Shown piece by piece: positions 46,676 through 60,999 of a DNA stretch of 61,921 nt (position 1 is the stretch's first letter; every line of letters starts with the position of its first letter). Source of the DNA: Melghiribacillus thermohalophilus. Lineage in GTDB: Bacteria > Bacillota > Bacilli > Bacillales > Alkalibacillaceae. Where the stretch lies: positions 1 through 61,921 of the forward strand of contig NZ_SMAN01000021.1 in the NCBI RefSeq assembly GCF_004342905.1, given 5' to 3'. The notes beneath the pieces are model-generated. The model made no database searches. It saw nothing but the letters and a program-made list of their open reading frames with translations, and was not told the DNA's origin. Both the position numbers and the translations under genes were made by a program.

Positions 46676-46704
46676 TTGCATCCTTTTTTTTAACCTGTTA
46701 AAAT
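46676..46704 (+). promoter_or_regulatory. Sigma-A promoter of the cggR-gapA operon
   Basis: TTGCAT (46676-46681), 17-nt spacer, TAAAAT (46699-46704), upstream of the CggR operator. Confidence 0.7.
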
Positions 46705-46742
46705 AAAAATGGAATATTTATTTTATATTTTTTTGCTCCTAA

Positions 46743-46778
46743 CGGGACATAATATACCATGCCGGGACAAAAATGGTC
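46743..46778 (+). promoter_or_regulatory. CggR operator
   Basis: CGGGAC N6 TACC N4 CGGGAC N6 GGTC, the tandem arrangement of the B. subtilis CggR site (CGGGAC N6 TGTC N4, twice). It lies between the promoter and the cggR start, where bound CggR blocks transcription; fructose-1,6-bisphosphate relieves this in B. subtilis. Confidence 0.85.
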
Positions 46779-46806
46779 CCGATATGAAGATTAAAGGAGC
46801 TGCGTT

Positions 46807-47823
46807 ATGAAAGACTTAATTGCTCTTCAACAAAAACTGGTGCCTGATGTCCTGGATATGATGGAACGCCGCTATATGATGTTGAAAAGCATCGAAATCC
46901 TGCAGCCTATTGGCAGACGCAGTTTAGCGGAACAAACCAAAAACCCCGAGCGATTGATCCGGACAGAATTGGATTTTCTTCATAAACAGGGCTTCATAGA
47001 CATTTCCGCAAAAGGGGTTCGGCTGACAGCAGAGGGGCTGCGGATCGTTAACCAGCTGTCTTTGTTTATGAGACAGGTATCAGGTCTTGATATGCTTGAG
47101 CATCAACTGAAAGAACAATTACAGATTGAGCATGTCATTGTGGTGTCCGGTGACAGCGATGAAGCAGAGGAAGTCAAAACCGAACTGGGAAAAGCAGCGG
47201 TAACTTATTTAAAACAGGTTTTAAAACAGCAGTCTACGATCGCTGTGACAGGCGGCTCGACAATGGCAGCTGTAGCAGATGCTATGACTCCGTTGAACCA
47301 GAATATGGAATGTCTGTTTGTTCCGGCCAGAGGCGGTCTCGGGGAACAAGTGGAAAATCAGGCCAATACCATCTGTGTGGAAATGGCTAAAAAAGCGAAA
47401 GGATCCTATCGTCTATTGTATGTTCCCGATCCTCTCAGTGAGGAGTCCTACCATTCCATTATTGAGGAACCCTCTGTTCGGGAAGTACTCCATTATATCC
47501 GACATGCGGACATCGTCATTCACGGAATAGGAGATGCACTGACGATGGCAGAGAGAAGAAAGACTCCGGCAGATGAAATGAAAAAAATCAAAAATGGAAA
47601 TGCTGTAGGTGAAGCATTTGGATATTATTTTGACAAAAATGGAAACATGGTTCATAAAGTTCGGACAGTTGGGCTTCAGATGGAAGATGTAAAACAGGCA
47701 GAGCGTGTGATTGCTGTAGCCGGAGGAAAATCAAAAGCTGATGCCATTCAATCTTATTTTAACCAGGGCTATAGCAATGTACTGATTACCGATGAGGCGG
47801 CAGCAATGGAATTATTAAGATAA
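46807..47823 (+). CDS. cggR: Central glycolytic genes regulator CggR
   Basis: SorC/DeoR-type repressor, 338 residues. The N-terminal about 75 residues form the winged helix (RRSLAEQTKNPERLIRTELD), followed by a sugar-phosphate-binding domain with VTGGSTMAAVADAM, PARGGLGEQVENQ and a C-terminal VAGGKSKADAIQSY. AAAGGAG lies 8 nt ahead of the ATG. First gene of the glycolytic operon, with its operator just upstream. Confidence 0.96.
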   Translation: MKDLIALQQKLVPDVLDMMERRYMMLKSIEILQPIGRRSLAEQTKNPERLIRTELDFLHKQGFIDISAKGVRLTAEGLRIVNQLSLFMRQVSGLDMLEHQLKEQLQIEHVIVVSGDSDEAEEVKTELGKAAVTYLKQVLKQQSTIAVTGGSTMAAVADAMTPLNQNMECLFVPARGGLGEQVENQANTICVEMAKKAKGSYRLLYVPDPLSEESYHSIIEEPSVREVLHYIRHADIVIHGIGDALTMAERRKTPADEMKKIKNGNAVGEAFGYYFDKNGNMVHKVRTVGLQMEDVKQAERVIAVAGGKSKADAIQSYFNQGYSNVLITDEAAAMELLR

Positions 47824-47833
47824 ATGTTTTTAA

Positions 47834-48862
<1,029 letters not shown>

Positions 48863-48921
48863 TGAAAAAAATGCAGAAATTTTTGTTTGAAATCTTTATA
48901 ATAGAGTAAGGAAGCTTGCAG

Positions 48922-48945
48922 GGAGGATGGGTACGACCCACCTCC
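48922..48945 (+). terminator. Hairpin between gapA and pgk
   Basis: GGAGGATGGGT pairs with ACCCACCTCC (one bulge) around a 3-nt loop, then TTT. Too short a T-run for a full terminator; it could be an attenuator or stabilise the gapA message end. A TATAAT at 48897-48902 has no clear -35. Confidence 0.45.
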
Positions 48946-49032
48946 TTTGTGCTGTTTTCGGAGTGAAAGGGTTTGGACAAACTACATATGAGAGAACTGG
49001 AGCTGTTCTTAATAAAGGAGGAGGTCCCACTG

Positions 49033-50214
49033 ATGAACAAACAGACCATTCGTGATGTGGATGTAAAGGGAAAAACCGTCTTTTGTCGGGTTGATTTTAA
49101 CGTGCCGATGGAAAATGGAACGATTACCGATGATACGCGCATTCAGGCAGCTATTCCAACCATTGATTATTTAATCAATGAAGGGGCAAAAGTCATTCTG
49201 GCCAGTCACCTTGGTAGACCAAAGGGAAAGGTGGTAGAAGAGCTCAGACTCAATCCAGTTGCACAGCGCCTCAGTGATTTATTAGGCCGTACGGTGATCA
49301 AGACGGATGACGTCTCAGGAGAAGAAGTGAAAGAAGCCGTATTGCAAATGAAAGATGGAGATGTTTTATTGCTGGAAAATGTCCGCTTTCATCCGGGTGA
49401 AAAAGAAAATGATCCTGTTCTTGCTAAGGAATGGGCATCTCTTGCTGACCTTTATGTGAACGATGCTTTTGGGACTGCCCACCGTGCACATGCTTCAACT
49501 GCCGGTGTGGCAGAACACCTGCATGCTGTCGCCGGCTTTTTAATGGAAAAGGAACTAAATGTCCTCGGACAGGCGCTTGAAAAGCCAAAAAGGCCGTTTA
49601 CCGCTATTATAGGTGGAGCAAAAGTGAAAGATAAAATTGGCGTGATTGAAAACTTGCTTGACAAAGTCAATTTTTTAGTGATTGGCGGTGGAATGGCCAA
49701 TACCTTTTTGAAAGCGAAAGGATATGAAATTGGAAAATCACTTATAGAAGAAGATAAAATAGAGCTGGCGAAACAATTAATGAACAAAGCGGACGAAAAG
49801 GGCGTTCATTTCGTCATGCCGGTTGATCTGGTTGTGGCGGAGGAGTTTTCAAAGGATGCGAATCATAAGGTGGTTACCATTGATGATATCCCATCGGACT
49901 GGCAGGCGCTTGATATTGGACCGGAAACTGTTGAGAAATATAAGGAAATTGTAGAACATTCAAAACTGGTCATCTGGAATGGTCCAATGGGCGTGTTCGA
50001 ATTTGACGCCTTTGCGGGCGGAACGAAAGGTGTAGCGGAAGCCCTTGCTGAAACAGAAGCCTTTACGGTGATTGGCGGCGGTGATTCAGCAGCTGCGGTA
50101 GAAAAGTTCGGTTTAGGAGAAAAAATGGATCATATTTCCACTGGCGGAGGAGCATCCCTTGAATTAATGGAAGGGAAAGTGCTTCCTGGTGTTGCAGTTT
50201 TAAATGATCAATAA
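49033..50214 (+). CDS. pgk: Phosphoglycerate kinase
   Basis: 393 residues; transfers phosphate from 1,3-bisphosphoglycerate to ADP. Motifs: [10 protein letters not shown] near the N-terminus, HLGRPKG, nucleotide site [12 protein letters not shown], and the C-terminal [16 protein letters not shown] lies about 6 nt ahead of the ATG at 49033; an upstream ATG at 48988 has no ribosome binding site. Confidence 0.97.
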   Translation: MNKQTIRDVDVKGKTVFCRVDFNVPMENGTITDDTRIQAAIPTIDYLINEGAKVILASHLGRPKGKVVEELRLNPVAQRLSDLLGRTVIKTDDVSGEEVKEAVLQMKDGDVLLLENVRFHPGEKENDPVLAKEWASLADLYVNDAFGTAHRAHASTAGVAEHLHAVAGFLMEKELNVLGQALEKPKRPFTAIIGGAKVKDKIGVIENLLDKVNFLVIGGGMANTFLKAKGYEIGKSLIEEDKIELAKQLMNKADEKGVHFVMPVDLVVAEEFSKDANHKVVTIDDIPSDWQALDIGPETVEKYKEIVEHSKLVIWNGPMGVFEFDAFAGGTKGVAEALAETEAFTVIGGGDSAAAVEKFGLGEKMDHISTGGGASLELMEGKVLPGVAVLNDQ

Positions 50215-50220
50215 GTGTGA

Positions 50221-53821
<3,601 letters not shown>

Positions 53822-53834
53822 CGTTTTGGAATCA

Positions 53835-53877
53835 AGACACCCTCCCTGTCTGGACTTCAGCCGTCAGGGAGGTTGTC
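53835..53877 (+). terminator. Terminator of the glycolytic operon
   Basis: AGACACCCTCCCTG pairs with CAGGGAGGTTGTCT (one mismatch) over a 15-nt loop; weak T content after it. Confidence 0.65.
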
Positions 53878-54132
53878 TATACATGACGAGCAAACCTCTT
53901 GAATACCATGTGGCTTCATCCATGTTTGGCTTAAATAGAAGTTATCTGAAAGATTCGTTTAAACCGTTTTCAGGGGCGTCTGTCATGTTGAATAGACCTA
54001 CCAGGGATTATCTTTATTTTATCTAATCCGGTGATGACAGGACCCTACTCGCAAAAAAGGCCGGTATGTTTGCAGGGGTTATAATACTACTGGCTTGGTA
54101 TTATCGGCTGATATGAATTGGGAGTGAACTCC
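53878..54132. other. Intergenic region before the nitroreductase gene
   Basis: No supported gene; a 66-codon forward frame covers the eno terminator and lacks a ribosome binding site. A TATAAT at 54080-54085 may belong to the nitroreductase promoter, but no good -35 is seen. Confidence 0.4.
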
Positions 54133-54714
54133 ATGGATGTAAAAGAAGCCATCGCAAAACGCCGTTCCATCCGTTCTTTTCAAGAGCAACAGATTCCTGA
54201 ACACGTGCTGGAAGACATTTTTCAGCTGGCATCCTGGGCTCCGACACACCGGATGAAAGAGCCCTGGAAGCTGAAAGTATTTCAGGGTAAAGGCAGAAAC
54301 ATATATGTCAAAGCCTTGATGAGAAGCTACGAACGGCTAGGATTTTTTCACCAAAATCAAACAGAGAAAGCTGAAAAAATGAAACAGGGAATCGAAACAT
54401 ATCTATTTTCTATCCCGCATCACGTTCTCGTTTATATGGAGAAAGAAGAGGATCCCTTAAAAATGGATGAAGATTTTGCCTCGGTCTCTGCCTTTATTCA
54501 AAATGTTCAGCTCATAGCCTGGAGCAAAGGAATCGGGGTTTTATGGACGTCCAGCCCCTGCTATTATGAGAATGGATTTTACGAGGAAATCGGGCTGCAT
54601 ATGAAGGGGCATAAAATTGTCGGGCTTTTGCAGATGGGATTTCCGAAATCCATTCCTGAACCAAAACCGAGGACAGCCATTCAAGAAAAAGTAGAATGGG
54701 TTGAGGAAGGATAA
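54133..54714 (+). CDS. Nitroreductase family protein
   Basis: 193-residue FMN-dependent oxidoreductase. The N-terminal AIAKRRSIRSF is the FMN phosphate-binding signature, LASWAPTHRMKEPWKLKV continues the cofactor pocket, and the C-terminal KIVGLLQMGFPKS matches the family. The physiological substrate is unknown (quinones, flavins or nitro compounds in relatives). GGGAGTG lies about 8 nt ahead of the ATG at 54133. Confidence 0.85.
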   Translation: MDVKEAIAKRRSIRSFQEQQIPEHVLEDIFQLASWAPTHRMKEPWKLKVFQGKGRNIYVKALMRSYERLGFFHQNQTEKAEKMKQGIETYLFSIPHHVLVYMEKEEDPLKMDEDFASVSAFIQNVQLIAWSKGIGVLWTSSPCYYENGFYEEIGLHMKGHKIVGLLQMGFPKSIPEPKPRTAIQEKVEWVEEG

Positions 54715-54854
54715 AAGAATGTTGCTAAAACATATCCTTCTTTTCACAAGTGGAAAAGATTGCATGATAAAACTTGCTATTTGAAATTCTTTTGTGCTAC
54801 ATTTATATTATGTGGATTTGTGTGCGTGGCTGATTGAGGAGGTGGAATACGTAA

Positions 54855-55091
54855 ATGTACGGACTACTCATTGCCCTATTGCTTATTGATGCGATTGTAC
54901 TGATCGCACTTGTGTTGCTACAATCCGGCAAAAGTGCAGGTCTTTCCGGAGCCATTTCCGGGGGAGCAGAGCAACTATTTGGAAAGCAAAAGGCAAGAGG
55001 AATTGATGCGGTGCTCCATCGGGCAACAATCGTTGCAGGAACACTCTTCTTCATCCTCACATTCTTGCTAGGATATATCGTAAACGGTTAA
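54855..55091 (+). CDS. secG: Preprotein translocase subunit SecG
   Basis: 78 residues with two membrane helices and the conserved central [18 protein letters not shown] followed by [11 protein letters not shown]. Non-essential partner of SecYE that assists SecA. GAGGAGGTGG precedes the ATG. First gene of the conserved secG-est-rnr-smpB-ssrA order. Confidence 0.95.
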   Translation: MYGLLIALLLIDAIVLIALVLLQSGKSAGLSGAISGGAEQLFGKQKARGIDAVLHRATIVAGTLFFILTFLLGYIVNG

Positions 55092-55120
55092 ACAGCAAGT
55101 GTTGAACTTGCTGTTTTTTT
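55091..55120 (+). terminator. Terminator after secG
   Basis: AACAGCAAGT / ACTTGCTGTT with a 5-nt loop and T residues, beginning at the secG stop. Confidence 0.88.
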
Positions 55121-55196
55121 GCACCTGATGAAAAATAATCAGAAGACAAATAAGGGAATGAGTTTATATACCAGGCTATGAAGGAGATGACAGCAT

Positions 55197-55946
55197 ATGA
55201 AAATCAAAAAACCAGAACCATTTACATTTGAAGCAGGAAAACGAGCTGTGTTGTTGCTCCACGGTTTTACCGGAAATTCAGCAGATGTACGGATGCTAGG
55301 ACGATTTTTGCAGAAAAAGGGATATACGTCCCATGCGCCGGTGTATCGCGGGCATGATGGGTCTCCTGAAGATATTATCCGGTATAATCCCGATGACTGG
55401 TGGATAGATGTCAGAAAAGGGTTGAATGTTCTGCGGGAACGGGGCCATGAGGAGGTTGCTGTAGCCGGTCTGTCCATGGGGGGCGTTTTCGGACTGAAAC
55501 TGGCTTATCATGAACCATTAAAAGGTGTCATTACGATGTGTTCCCCGATTTTTTTTGATAATGAAAAGCAATTAACCCAGGGGTTTATGCGCTTTGCAAG
55601 AGAGTATAAACAGCTCCAACGAAAAAATGAGGAGATGATTTCCCGGGAAATAGACGAGTTGATGGAAAATTCGACCTATACATTTCAGAAAATTAAAGAA
55701 CTGATAGAAGATGTCCACGATCATGTGGATCATATTTATACGCCGACGTTTGTCGTTCAGGGAAGAAAAGACCACATGATTAATACGGACAGTGCAAACT
55801 ATATATATGAGAAGGTAGAAGCGGAACATAAACACATCAAGTGGTACGAGGAATCCGGGCATGCCATTACATTTGATGATGAAAAAGATCAATTGCATGA
55901 AGATATTTACGATTTTCTGGAATCTCTGGATTGGTCAGAGGGGTAA
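55197..55946 (+). CDS. est: Carboxylesterase (Est30/YvaK type)
   Basis: 249-residue alpha/beta hydrolase. Catalytic Ser in AGLSMGGVFG (about 93), Asp in QGRKDHMI and His in SGHAITFDD; HGFTGN provides the oxyanion hole. Relatives such as Geobacillus Est30 hydrolyse short-chain esters; the natural substrate is unknown. AAGGAG lies about 9 nt ahead of the ATG. Confidence 0.92.
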   Translation: MKIKKPEPFTFEAGKRAVLLLHGFTGNSADVRMLGRFLQKKGYTSHAPVYRGHDGSPEDIIRYNPDDWWIDVRKGLNVLRERGHEEVAVAGLSMGGVFGLKLAYHEPLKGVITMCSPIFFDNEKQLTQGFMRFAREYKQLQRKNEEMISREIDELMENSTYTFQKIKELIEDVHDHVDHIYTPTFVVQGRKDHMINTDSANYIYEKVEAEHKHIKWYEESGHAITFDDEKDQLHEDIYDFLESLDWSEG

Positions 55947-56057
55947 TGTGGAATAATAGGAACAAACATGACATGACGTGTGTAAATAACAGGCAATAGT
56001 GGATGGTACATTTTAGGGTCGCCTGTAAAATGATTTAATTTTGGAAGGTGAAAACGA

Positions 56058-58184
56058 TTGGATGAAATGAAGCAAAAAGTATTTAATTTTTTTAAGGAAA
56101 ATTCATCACGGCCGCTGTCGGTACATGAAATGGAAGAAGCCCTCGAACTATATGATGCCGATGATTTTACTCTGCTGGTAAAGGCTTTAAATGAACTGGA
56201 GCAGGAAGGTGAATTAGTGAGGACGAGAAAAAATCGCTATGGCCTTCCTGAACGGATGAATCTGATTCGGGGGAACATTCAGGTCCACTCCAAAGGGTTT
56301 GCATTTTTGATCCCTGATCAAGAAGGTCAGGACGATATTTTTATCCACCAGAATGATTTGAATTCGGCAATGAATGGGGATAAAGTTCTTGTCCGAATCG
56401 AATCAAGGGGGAAAGACAAACTAAAGCCGGAAGGTACCGTTATCCGTATTCTAGAGCGGAATGTGGAGAAAATTGTCGGCACCTATGAGGATAACGGTCA
56501 TTTTGGTTTTGTCATTGCAGATGATAAACGGATCCCCAATGATATTTTTATTCCTAAAAAGGCAGCCAATGGGGCTGTAGATGGTCACAAGGTAATTGCG
56601 AAAATTACAAAATACCCCGAGGGACGGATGAGCGCGGAAGGAGAAGTTCTAGAAATTCTAGGTCATAAAAATGATCCAGGTATCGACATTTTAGCCATTA
56701 TCCATAAACACGGGATCAAACCGGATTTTCCCGTTGAGGTGCTTCAGCATGCCAATCGTGTGCCTGAAGAGGCGGATGAAGAGGAAATATCCAGGCGGCG
56801 TGATCTTCGGGATGAAATAATCATTACTATAGATGGGGCGGATGCCAAGGACCTGGATGATGCCGTTACCGTTAAACGTCTGGATAATGGGAATTATAAG
56901 CTGGGTGTTCATATTGCCGATGTGAGTCATTATGTGACGGAAAATTCACCTATTGACAAAGAAGCTTTTGAACGGGGGACAAGTGTCTATTTGACGGATC
57001 GGGTTGTGCCTATGATTCCTCATCGTTTATCCAACGGAATCTGTTCCTTAAATCCGAGAGTGAACCGGCTTACCCTATCCTGTGAGATGGAAATTAATCC
57101 AAAGGGTGAAGTCGTGCAGCACGAGATATTTGACAGTGTAATTAAGACGAAAGAACGGATGACCTATAAAGATGTCAACCGCATTCTGGTGGATAAGGAT
57201 CAGGAACTGCAGGAGCGGTATGCAGACATTGTACCGATGCTTGAGGATATGGAAGAACTGGCAGCGATTCTGCGTCAGAAACGTATGAACCGGGGGGCCA
57301 TTGATTTTGATTTTAAGGAAGCGAAAATTTTAGTAAACGATCAGGGTCAGGCGATAGATATCGTTTTGAGGGAACGGTCAGTTGCTGAGAAGTTAATTGA
57401 AGAATTCATGCTGGCGGCCAATGAAACGGTAGCTGAACATTTTCACTGGATGCAGGTGCCATTTATGTATCGTGTCCACGAAGACCCGGATCCAATGAAG
57501 CTGCAGCATTTCTTCGAGTTCATTACGAACTTTGGATATACGGTGAAAGGCACAGCCAATGAGGTACATCCAAAGGCACTTCAGGGATTGCTGGAGAAAA
57601 TTAAGGGAACGAAGGAGGATATGGTGATTTCAACCCTTATGCTTCGTTCGATGCAGCATGCTCGTTATGACGATCGCAGTCTGGGACATTTCGGACTGGC
57701 TGCTGAATTTTATACTCATTTTACCTCGCCGATCAGACGGTACCCGGACTTAATCGTGCATCGCTTAATACGGACCTATATACTGAAAGGAAAACTGGAT
57801 ACTAAAACCAGGGAACACTGGAAGGAAAAACTTCCAGAAATTGCAAGGCATACATCGGAAATGGAACGGAGAGCTGAAGAAGCAGAGCGGGAAACGGATG
57901 ATCTCAAAAAGGCAGAATACATGCAGAGTAAAATCGGCGAAGAGTTTGATGGTGTAATCAGTTCGGTAACGAATTTCGGCATGTTTGTGGAACTGCCCAA
58001 TACCGTTGAAGGTCTTGTGCACGTGAGCTACTTAACAGATGATTATTATCATTTTGATGAACGGCATTACGCCCTGATTGGCGAGCGTACCGGAAATATC
58101 TACCGTATTGGGGATGAAGTCCGGGTGCGAGTAGTGAACGTCAACCTTGATGAACGAGTCATCGACTTCGAACTCGTCAAGTAG
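56058..58184 (+). CDS. rnr: Ribonuclease R (without the usual basic C-terminal tail)
   Basis: Processive 3'-5' exoribonuclease that degrades structured RNA and, with tmRNA-SmpB, faulty messages. The 708 residues comprise an N-terminal winged helix, two cold-shock domains ([17 protein letters not shown]), the RNB catalytic domain with [12 protein letters not shown] and [13 protein letters not shown], and an S1 domain ending [10 protein letters not shown]. Bacillus homologues carry about 70 further Lys/Arg-rich residues; here the stop falls right after S1 and a 13-bp palindrome begins 1 bp later. TTG start, 7 nt behind GGAAGGTG. Confidence 0.94.
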   Translation: MDEMKQKVFNFFKENSSRPLSVHEMEEALELYDADDFTLLVKALNELEQEGELVRTRKNRYGLPERMNLIRGNIQVHSKGFAFLIPDQEGQDDIFIHQNDLNSAMNGDKVLVRIESRGKDKLKPEGTVIRILERNVEKIVGTYEDNGHFGFVIADDKRIPNDIFIPKKAANGAVDGHKVIAKITKYPEGRMSAEGEVLEILGHKNDPGIDILAIIHKHGIKPDFPVEVLQHANRVPEEADEEEISRRRDLRDEIIITIDGADAKDLDDAVTVKRLDNGNYKLGVHIADVSHYVTENSPIDKEAFERGTSVYLTDRVVPMIPHRLSNGICSLNPRVNRLTLSCEMEINPKGEVVQHEIFDSVIKTKERMTYKDVNRILVDKDQELQERYADIVPMLEDMEELAAILRQKRMNRGAIDFDFKEAKILVNDQGQAIDIVLRERSVAEKLIEEFMLAANETVAEHFHWMQVPFMYRVHEDPDPMKLQHFFEFITNFGYTVKGTANEVHPKALQGLLEKIKGTKEDMVISTLMLRSMQHARYDDRSLGHFGLAAEFYTHFTSPIRRYPDLIVHRLIRTYILKGKLDTKTREHWKEKLPEIARHTSEMERRAEEAERETDDLKKAEYMQSKIGEEFDGVISSVTNFGMFVELPNTVEGLVHVSYLTDDYYHFDERHYALIGERTGNIYRIGDEVRVRVVNVNLDERVIDFELVK

Positions 58185-58197
58185 GGTGCCTGACACC
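58185..58197. repeat. 13-bp dispersed palindrome, copy 4
   Basis: GGTGCCTGACACC, identical to copy 2, beginning one base after the rnr stop codon and followed by TGTACTTGTCGAATAA. Confidence 0.7.
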
Positions 58198-58221
58198 TGT
58201 ACTTGTCGAATAATCTTTAGG

Positions 58222-58268
58222 AAAAAACCGCATTCCTTCTAAGATACAGAAGGAAATGCGGTTTTTTC
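58222..58268 (+). terminator. Terminator after rnr
   Basis: AAAAAACCGCATTCCTTCT pairs with AGAAGGAAATGCGGTTTTTT; strong and nearly symmetric. Confidence 0.88.
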
Positions 58269-58304
58269 ATATTCGATAGGACCATGCATTTGTCGAATGG
58301 GGGA

Positions 58305-58442
58305 TTATGTTTGAGTATAAATAAAAGTCGTTATAGATAAGTAATCATTGATTTGGATAACGTTCTCCTTTTGGAACCCCTGTTTGAAATAAAATTGAAC
58401 GGCCGGATCATTTTTCGTCCTGGTAGAAACGTTAAAGGTCAG
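58305..58442 (-). pseudogene. Remnant of a GNAT acetyltransferase C-terminus
   Basis: A reverse frame of 45 codons, shifted relative to the neighbouring gene, reads LTFNVSTRTKNDPAVQFYFK, then QGFQKEN and a short tail. The pattern (N, charged stretch, A, F/LY, K.GF) is the usual end of GNAT domains. It has no start of its own, so it looks like the leftover of a second acetyltransferase or of a lost extension of the upstream reverse gene. Confidence 0.4.
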
Positions 58443-59304
58443 GCACTTCTTTGCTGTACAGGATCCACGGGTCCTGTACATAAAAGGCGCCGGGGGATGG
58501 CATACGGTGAAATCCTCCTTCCGAAAAATCGATCCATAGCTTGTGATTTGTAAATATTTCATCCAGCGCATAAAGGACGGTTTTCCAGAAGCCAGGCTGC
58601 TCAAAGGAATCATCCCAGAAATATTTTAAATGGGCATATACATTTCCTTTTTGGTCCTCTTTCATGACAAAAAACCGGCTTCCATCTTCTTTACGGAACA
58701 CGATACTTTCCGCGAGGTATTCATCGGAGAATAGTGCCTCATGAAATGGAAGTGGATAATAACATTCGTAAGGGAACATGCCCAGCTGGTTTTCCCGCGA
58801 GGACAAAGTAGAAAAAAGCTTTCTTTTTTCTTCCGTTGATTCAACAGGTATCCACAGGTTTCCATCAAGGCCCTGTAATTGATCTCTTTCCTTAAGCACA
58901 GCGGAATAAAATGTCACTGTTTCTTCAAGCCCCAGCTTTTCCAGAACCCGGCGAGCGGACCAATTGGGCACCTGGGTATTGGCACCCACCCATTTCATTT
59001 GAGGCATTTGTTCTAGCTCTCCTAAAATATGCTCCACCAGGCGGGTAGCATACCCTTTTGATAAAAATCTCCTGTCGCTTCTCAATCGTCCTAACACAGC
59101 AAAGTGTTCGCCAAAAATCGAATAACCTGCTATGCTTACCATCTGTCCCTGATGAAAAAGGCCGTACACCCCCTGATGTTTGTGTTTGACCAGATCTGGG
59201 AATATACGAGTGACATAGTCATCATCAATGCCTGTGTCCATTTTTTTGAAAGCTTCATAATCATCCAGGGTCAGTTTTTTGATCTGTAAAAGTCCCTGTA
59301 CCAT
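58432..59304 (-). CDS. GNAT family N-acetyltransferase
   Basis: 290 residues. The N-terminal half is a GNAT domain with the acetyl-CoA site LRSDRRFLSKGYATRLVEHI and NTQVPNWSARRVLEKLGLEE; the C-terminal half is less conserved and may be a second, degenerate GNAT fold. The acceptor is unknown. GGAGGAG lies about 7 nt ahead of the ATG at 59304. It runs opposite to its neighbours and interrupts the usual rnr-smpB adjacency. Confidence 0.78.
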   Translation of the reverse strand: MVQGLLQIKKLTLDDYEAFKKMDTGIDDDYVTRIFPDLVKHKHQGVYGLFHQGQMVSIAGYSIFGEHFAVLGRLRSDRRFLSKGYATRLVEHILGELEQMPQMKWVGANTQVPNWSARRVLEKLGLEETVTFYSAVLKERDQLQGLDGNLWIPVESTEEKRKLFSTLSSRENQLGMFPYECYYPLPFHEALFSDEYLAESIVFRKEDGSRFFVMKEDQKGNVYAHLKYFWDDSFEQPGFWKTVLYALDEIFTNHKLWIDFSEGGFHRMPSPGAFYVQDPWILYSKEVPDL

Positions 59305-59428
59305 CAAATTCTCCTCCATATCCTTTTTCCATCATCATATTCTCATACATTTCATGTTAAAGTAAACAGGAAAGGCTGATTACCAGAATCGGGAAAATTA
59401 AATCGGCATAAACAAACATATAAAAAAC

Positions 59429-59456
59429 TTGAAACAATTGTTTTTTCTGATACAAT
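59429..59456 (+). promoter_or_regulatory. Sigma-A promoter of smpB
   Basis: TTGAAA (59429-59434), 16-nt spacer, TACAAT (59451-59456), 28 bp ahead of the start codon. Confidence 0.68.
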
Positions 59457-59484
59457 AACTGTACGCAAGAAGGAGGAAGAGAAA

Positions 59485-59946
59485 ATGCCCAGAGGACAGG
59501 GAAAAGTTATTGCTCAGAATAAAAAAGCACATCACGATTATTTTATTGAAGAAACGTATGAAGCAGGACTCGTTTTAAAGGGGACAGAAATCAAATCCAT
59601 TCGGGCAGGCCGTGTCAATCTCAAAGATTCGTTTGCCCGGATTGAAAACGGGGAAGCGTTTCTGTATAACATGCATATCTCACCTTATGAGCAGGGAAAT
59701 CGCTTCAACCATGATCCATTAAGGACCCGAAAGCTATTGCTTCATAAAAATGAAATCAATAAACTGATCGGCGAAACCCAGCGTCAGGGTTATTCGCTAG
59801 TGCCATTAAAGATTTATATTAAAAATGGTGTAGCTAAGGTTTTAATCGGTCTGGCAAAGGGTAAAAAACAATATGATAAACGGGAAGACCTGAAACGGAA
59901 ACAGGCCAAACGGGACATTGAACGGGCGCTTAAAAATCAATATTAA
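59485..59946 (+). CDS. smpB: SsrA-binding protein SmpB
   Basis: 153-residue tmRNA partner that loads it onto stalled ribosomes. Conserved [36 protein letters not shown] and the basic tail ending [21 protein letters not shown] precedes the ATG. Its RNA partner ssrA follows. Confidence 0.97.
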   Translation: MPRGQGKVIAQNKKAHHDYFIEETYEAGLVLKGTEIKSIRAGRVNLKDSFARIENGEAFLYNMHISPYEQGNRFNHDPLRTRKLLLHKNEINKLIGETQRQGYSLVPLKIYIKNGVAKVLIGLAKGKKQYDKREDLKRKQAKRDIERALKNQY

Positions 59947-59970
59947 CACCTGTGCTCTGACAGCGGAAGA

Positions 59971-59999
59971 TTGGAATATAACCTGCGATATGATATAAT
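59971..59999 (+). promoter_or_regulatory. Promoter of ssrA
   Basis: TTGGAA (59971-59976), 17-nt spacer, TATAAT (59994-59999). Confidence 0.68.
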
Positions 60000-60035
60000 A
60001 TATACGTCGCTAAAGCAGTATGAATTATGATATAC

Positions 60036-60388
60036 GGGGACGTTACGGATTCGACAGGGGTAGATCGAGCTCAGGTGGCGAGCCGAGGGGACGTCTCGTA
60101 AACCGTCATCGTAAATATAACTGGCAAAGAAAACAATTACGCTTTAGCTGCGTAACGCAAGCTAAAGGATCCTTCCTGCCATCGCCCGTGTGGCAGATTG
60201 AAGGGTCTCAAAATGAGCGGGCTACGCTGGCATCCGCCGTCTGAGGATGCTGGAAGAGACTTTCCAGACTAGCCACTTGGAAGCCTGTCGGTAGGCTGAA
60301 GAGCTGGTGAAGAATCATATACCGACTACGCTCGTAGAAGCCTGAGTGACGATATCTCTGGACGTGGGTTCGACTCCCACCGTCTCCA
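60036..60388 (+). ncRNA. ssrA: Transfer-messenger RNA
   Basis: About 353 nt. The ends pair as in alanyl-tRNA (GGGGACG with CGTCTCC, discriminator A); the 3' T arm GTGGGTTCGACTCCCAC is perfect and CCA is not encoded. The tag frame at 60123-60155 reads GKENNYALAA then stop, so with the charged alanine the degradation tag is AGKENNYALAA, ending in the LAA seen by ClpXP. Several hairpins between about 60180 and 60340 would form the pseudoknots. Confidence 0.95.
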
Positions 60389-60405
60389 TTTAAGCACGTT
60401 CAATC

Positions 60406-60445
60406 AGCTCTCAACGTTTGCATAACACGTTTGAGAGCTTTTTCA
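60406..60445 (+). terminator. Terminator after ssrA
   Basis: AGCTCTCAA pairs with TTGAGAGCT, extended by inner bases, then TTTTTC. Confidence 0.82.
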
Positions 60446-60999
60446 TTTCTTCTTCACGAAACCTAATTCATTTGTTTAAATTCATAATGATGTCCTTTTT
60501 CCATCCTTTCTCCAGTATGAAAGAAAATTAATGATCTTTTGCCTAAAGGCCCGTTCAAAAATAGGAATGGCTTTCCTTGTGTTACTGGTTTTAAAAAATG
60601 AGCTAAAATAATTTTAACCTTTCTTTCAATCACCCCCACTTTTTTTATTCATCTCTTCGATATATTTAGTAGGCATGACAATTCCACCCGAATAAAGTTC
60701 TACCAAACCCCAAAATCTCAATATTACTTTTTCAAAAAAACGAATATTGATTTGGTTATAAATAAAGCACAGATAAACGTTCGTGCAGCAATATGCCTTC
60801 ATTTTCGGCAATACTATATCCGGCAGCCGATTCCATATAATACGTCCGCAAACTCATTATTTTATCTGTAGATATGTTTTAAACCATACTAAAACGGTAA
60901 CAATCACATATTCTGGTTAGAGAATAGGGATTTTTTTTTCTCTATTGCTTATTTGGCATAAGCAGTAGAGAAATTCATAAATAAGAAAGGGAGATGGGG
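60446..60999. other. Intergenic region upstream of the amidase gene
   Basis: AT-rich. A reverse frame at 60626-60811 (61 codons, containing RFWGLVELYSGGIVMPTKYI) looks slightly gene-like but has no ribosome binding site. CATATAATA at 60835-60843 fits a sigma-K -10 (CATANNNTA), but no AC lies at the normal -35 distance. Nothing firm. Confidence 0.35.

Noticed and set aside
53826-54026. Forward 66-codon frame behind eno
   Set aside because: Runs through the operon terminator hairpin and has no ribosome binding site.
60626-60811. Reverse 61-codon frame between ssrA and the amidase gene
   Set aside because: No ribosome binding site or recognisable domain; may be a remnant but not supportable.
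60835-60843. Sigma-K -10 candidate for the cwlC-like gene
   Set aside because: The -10 fits, but no -35 AC lies at the usual distance and it is about 160 bp from the start codon.
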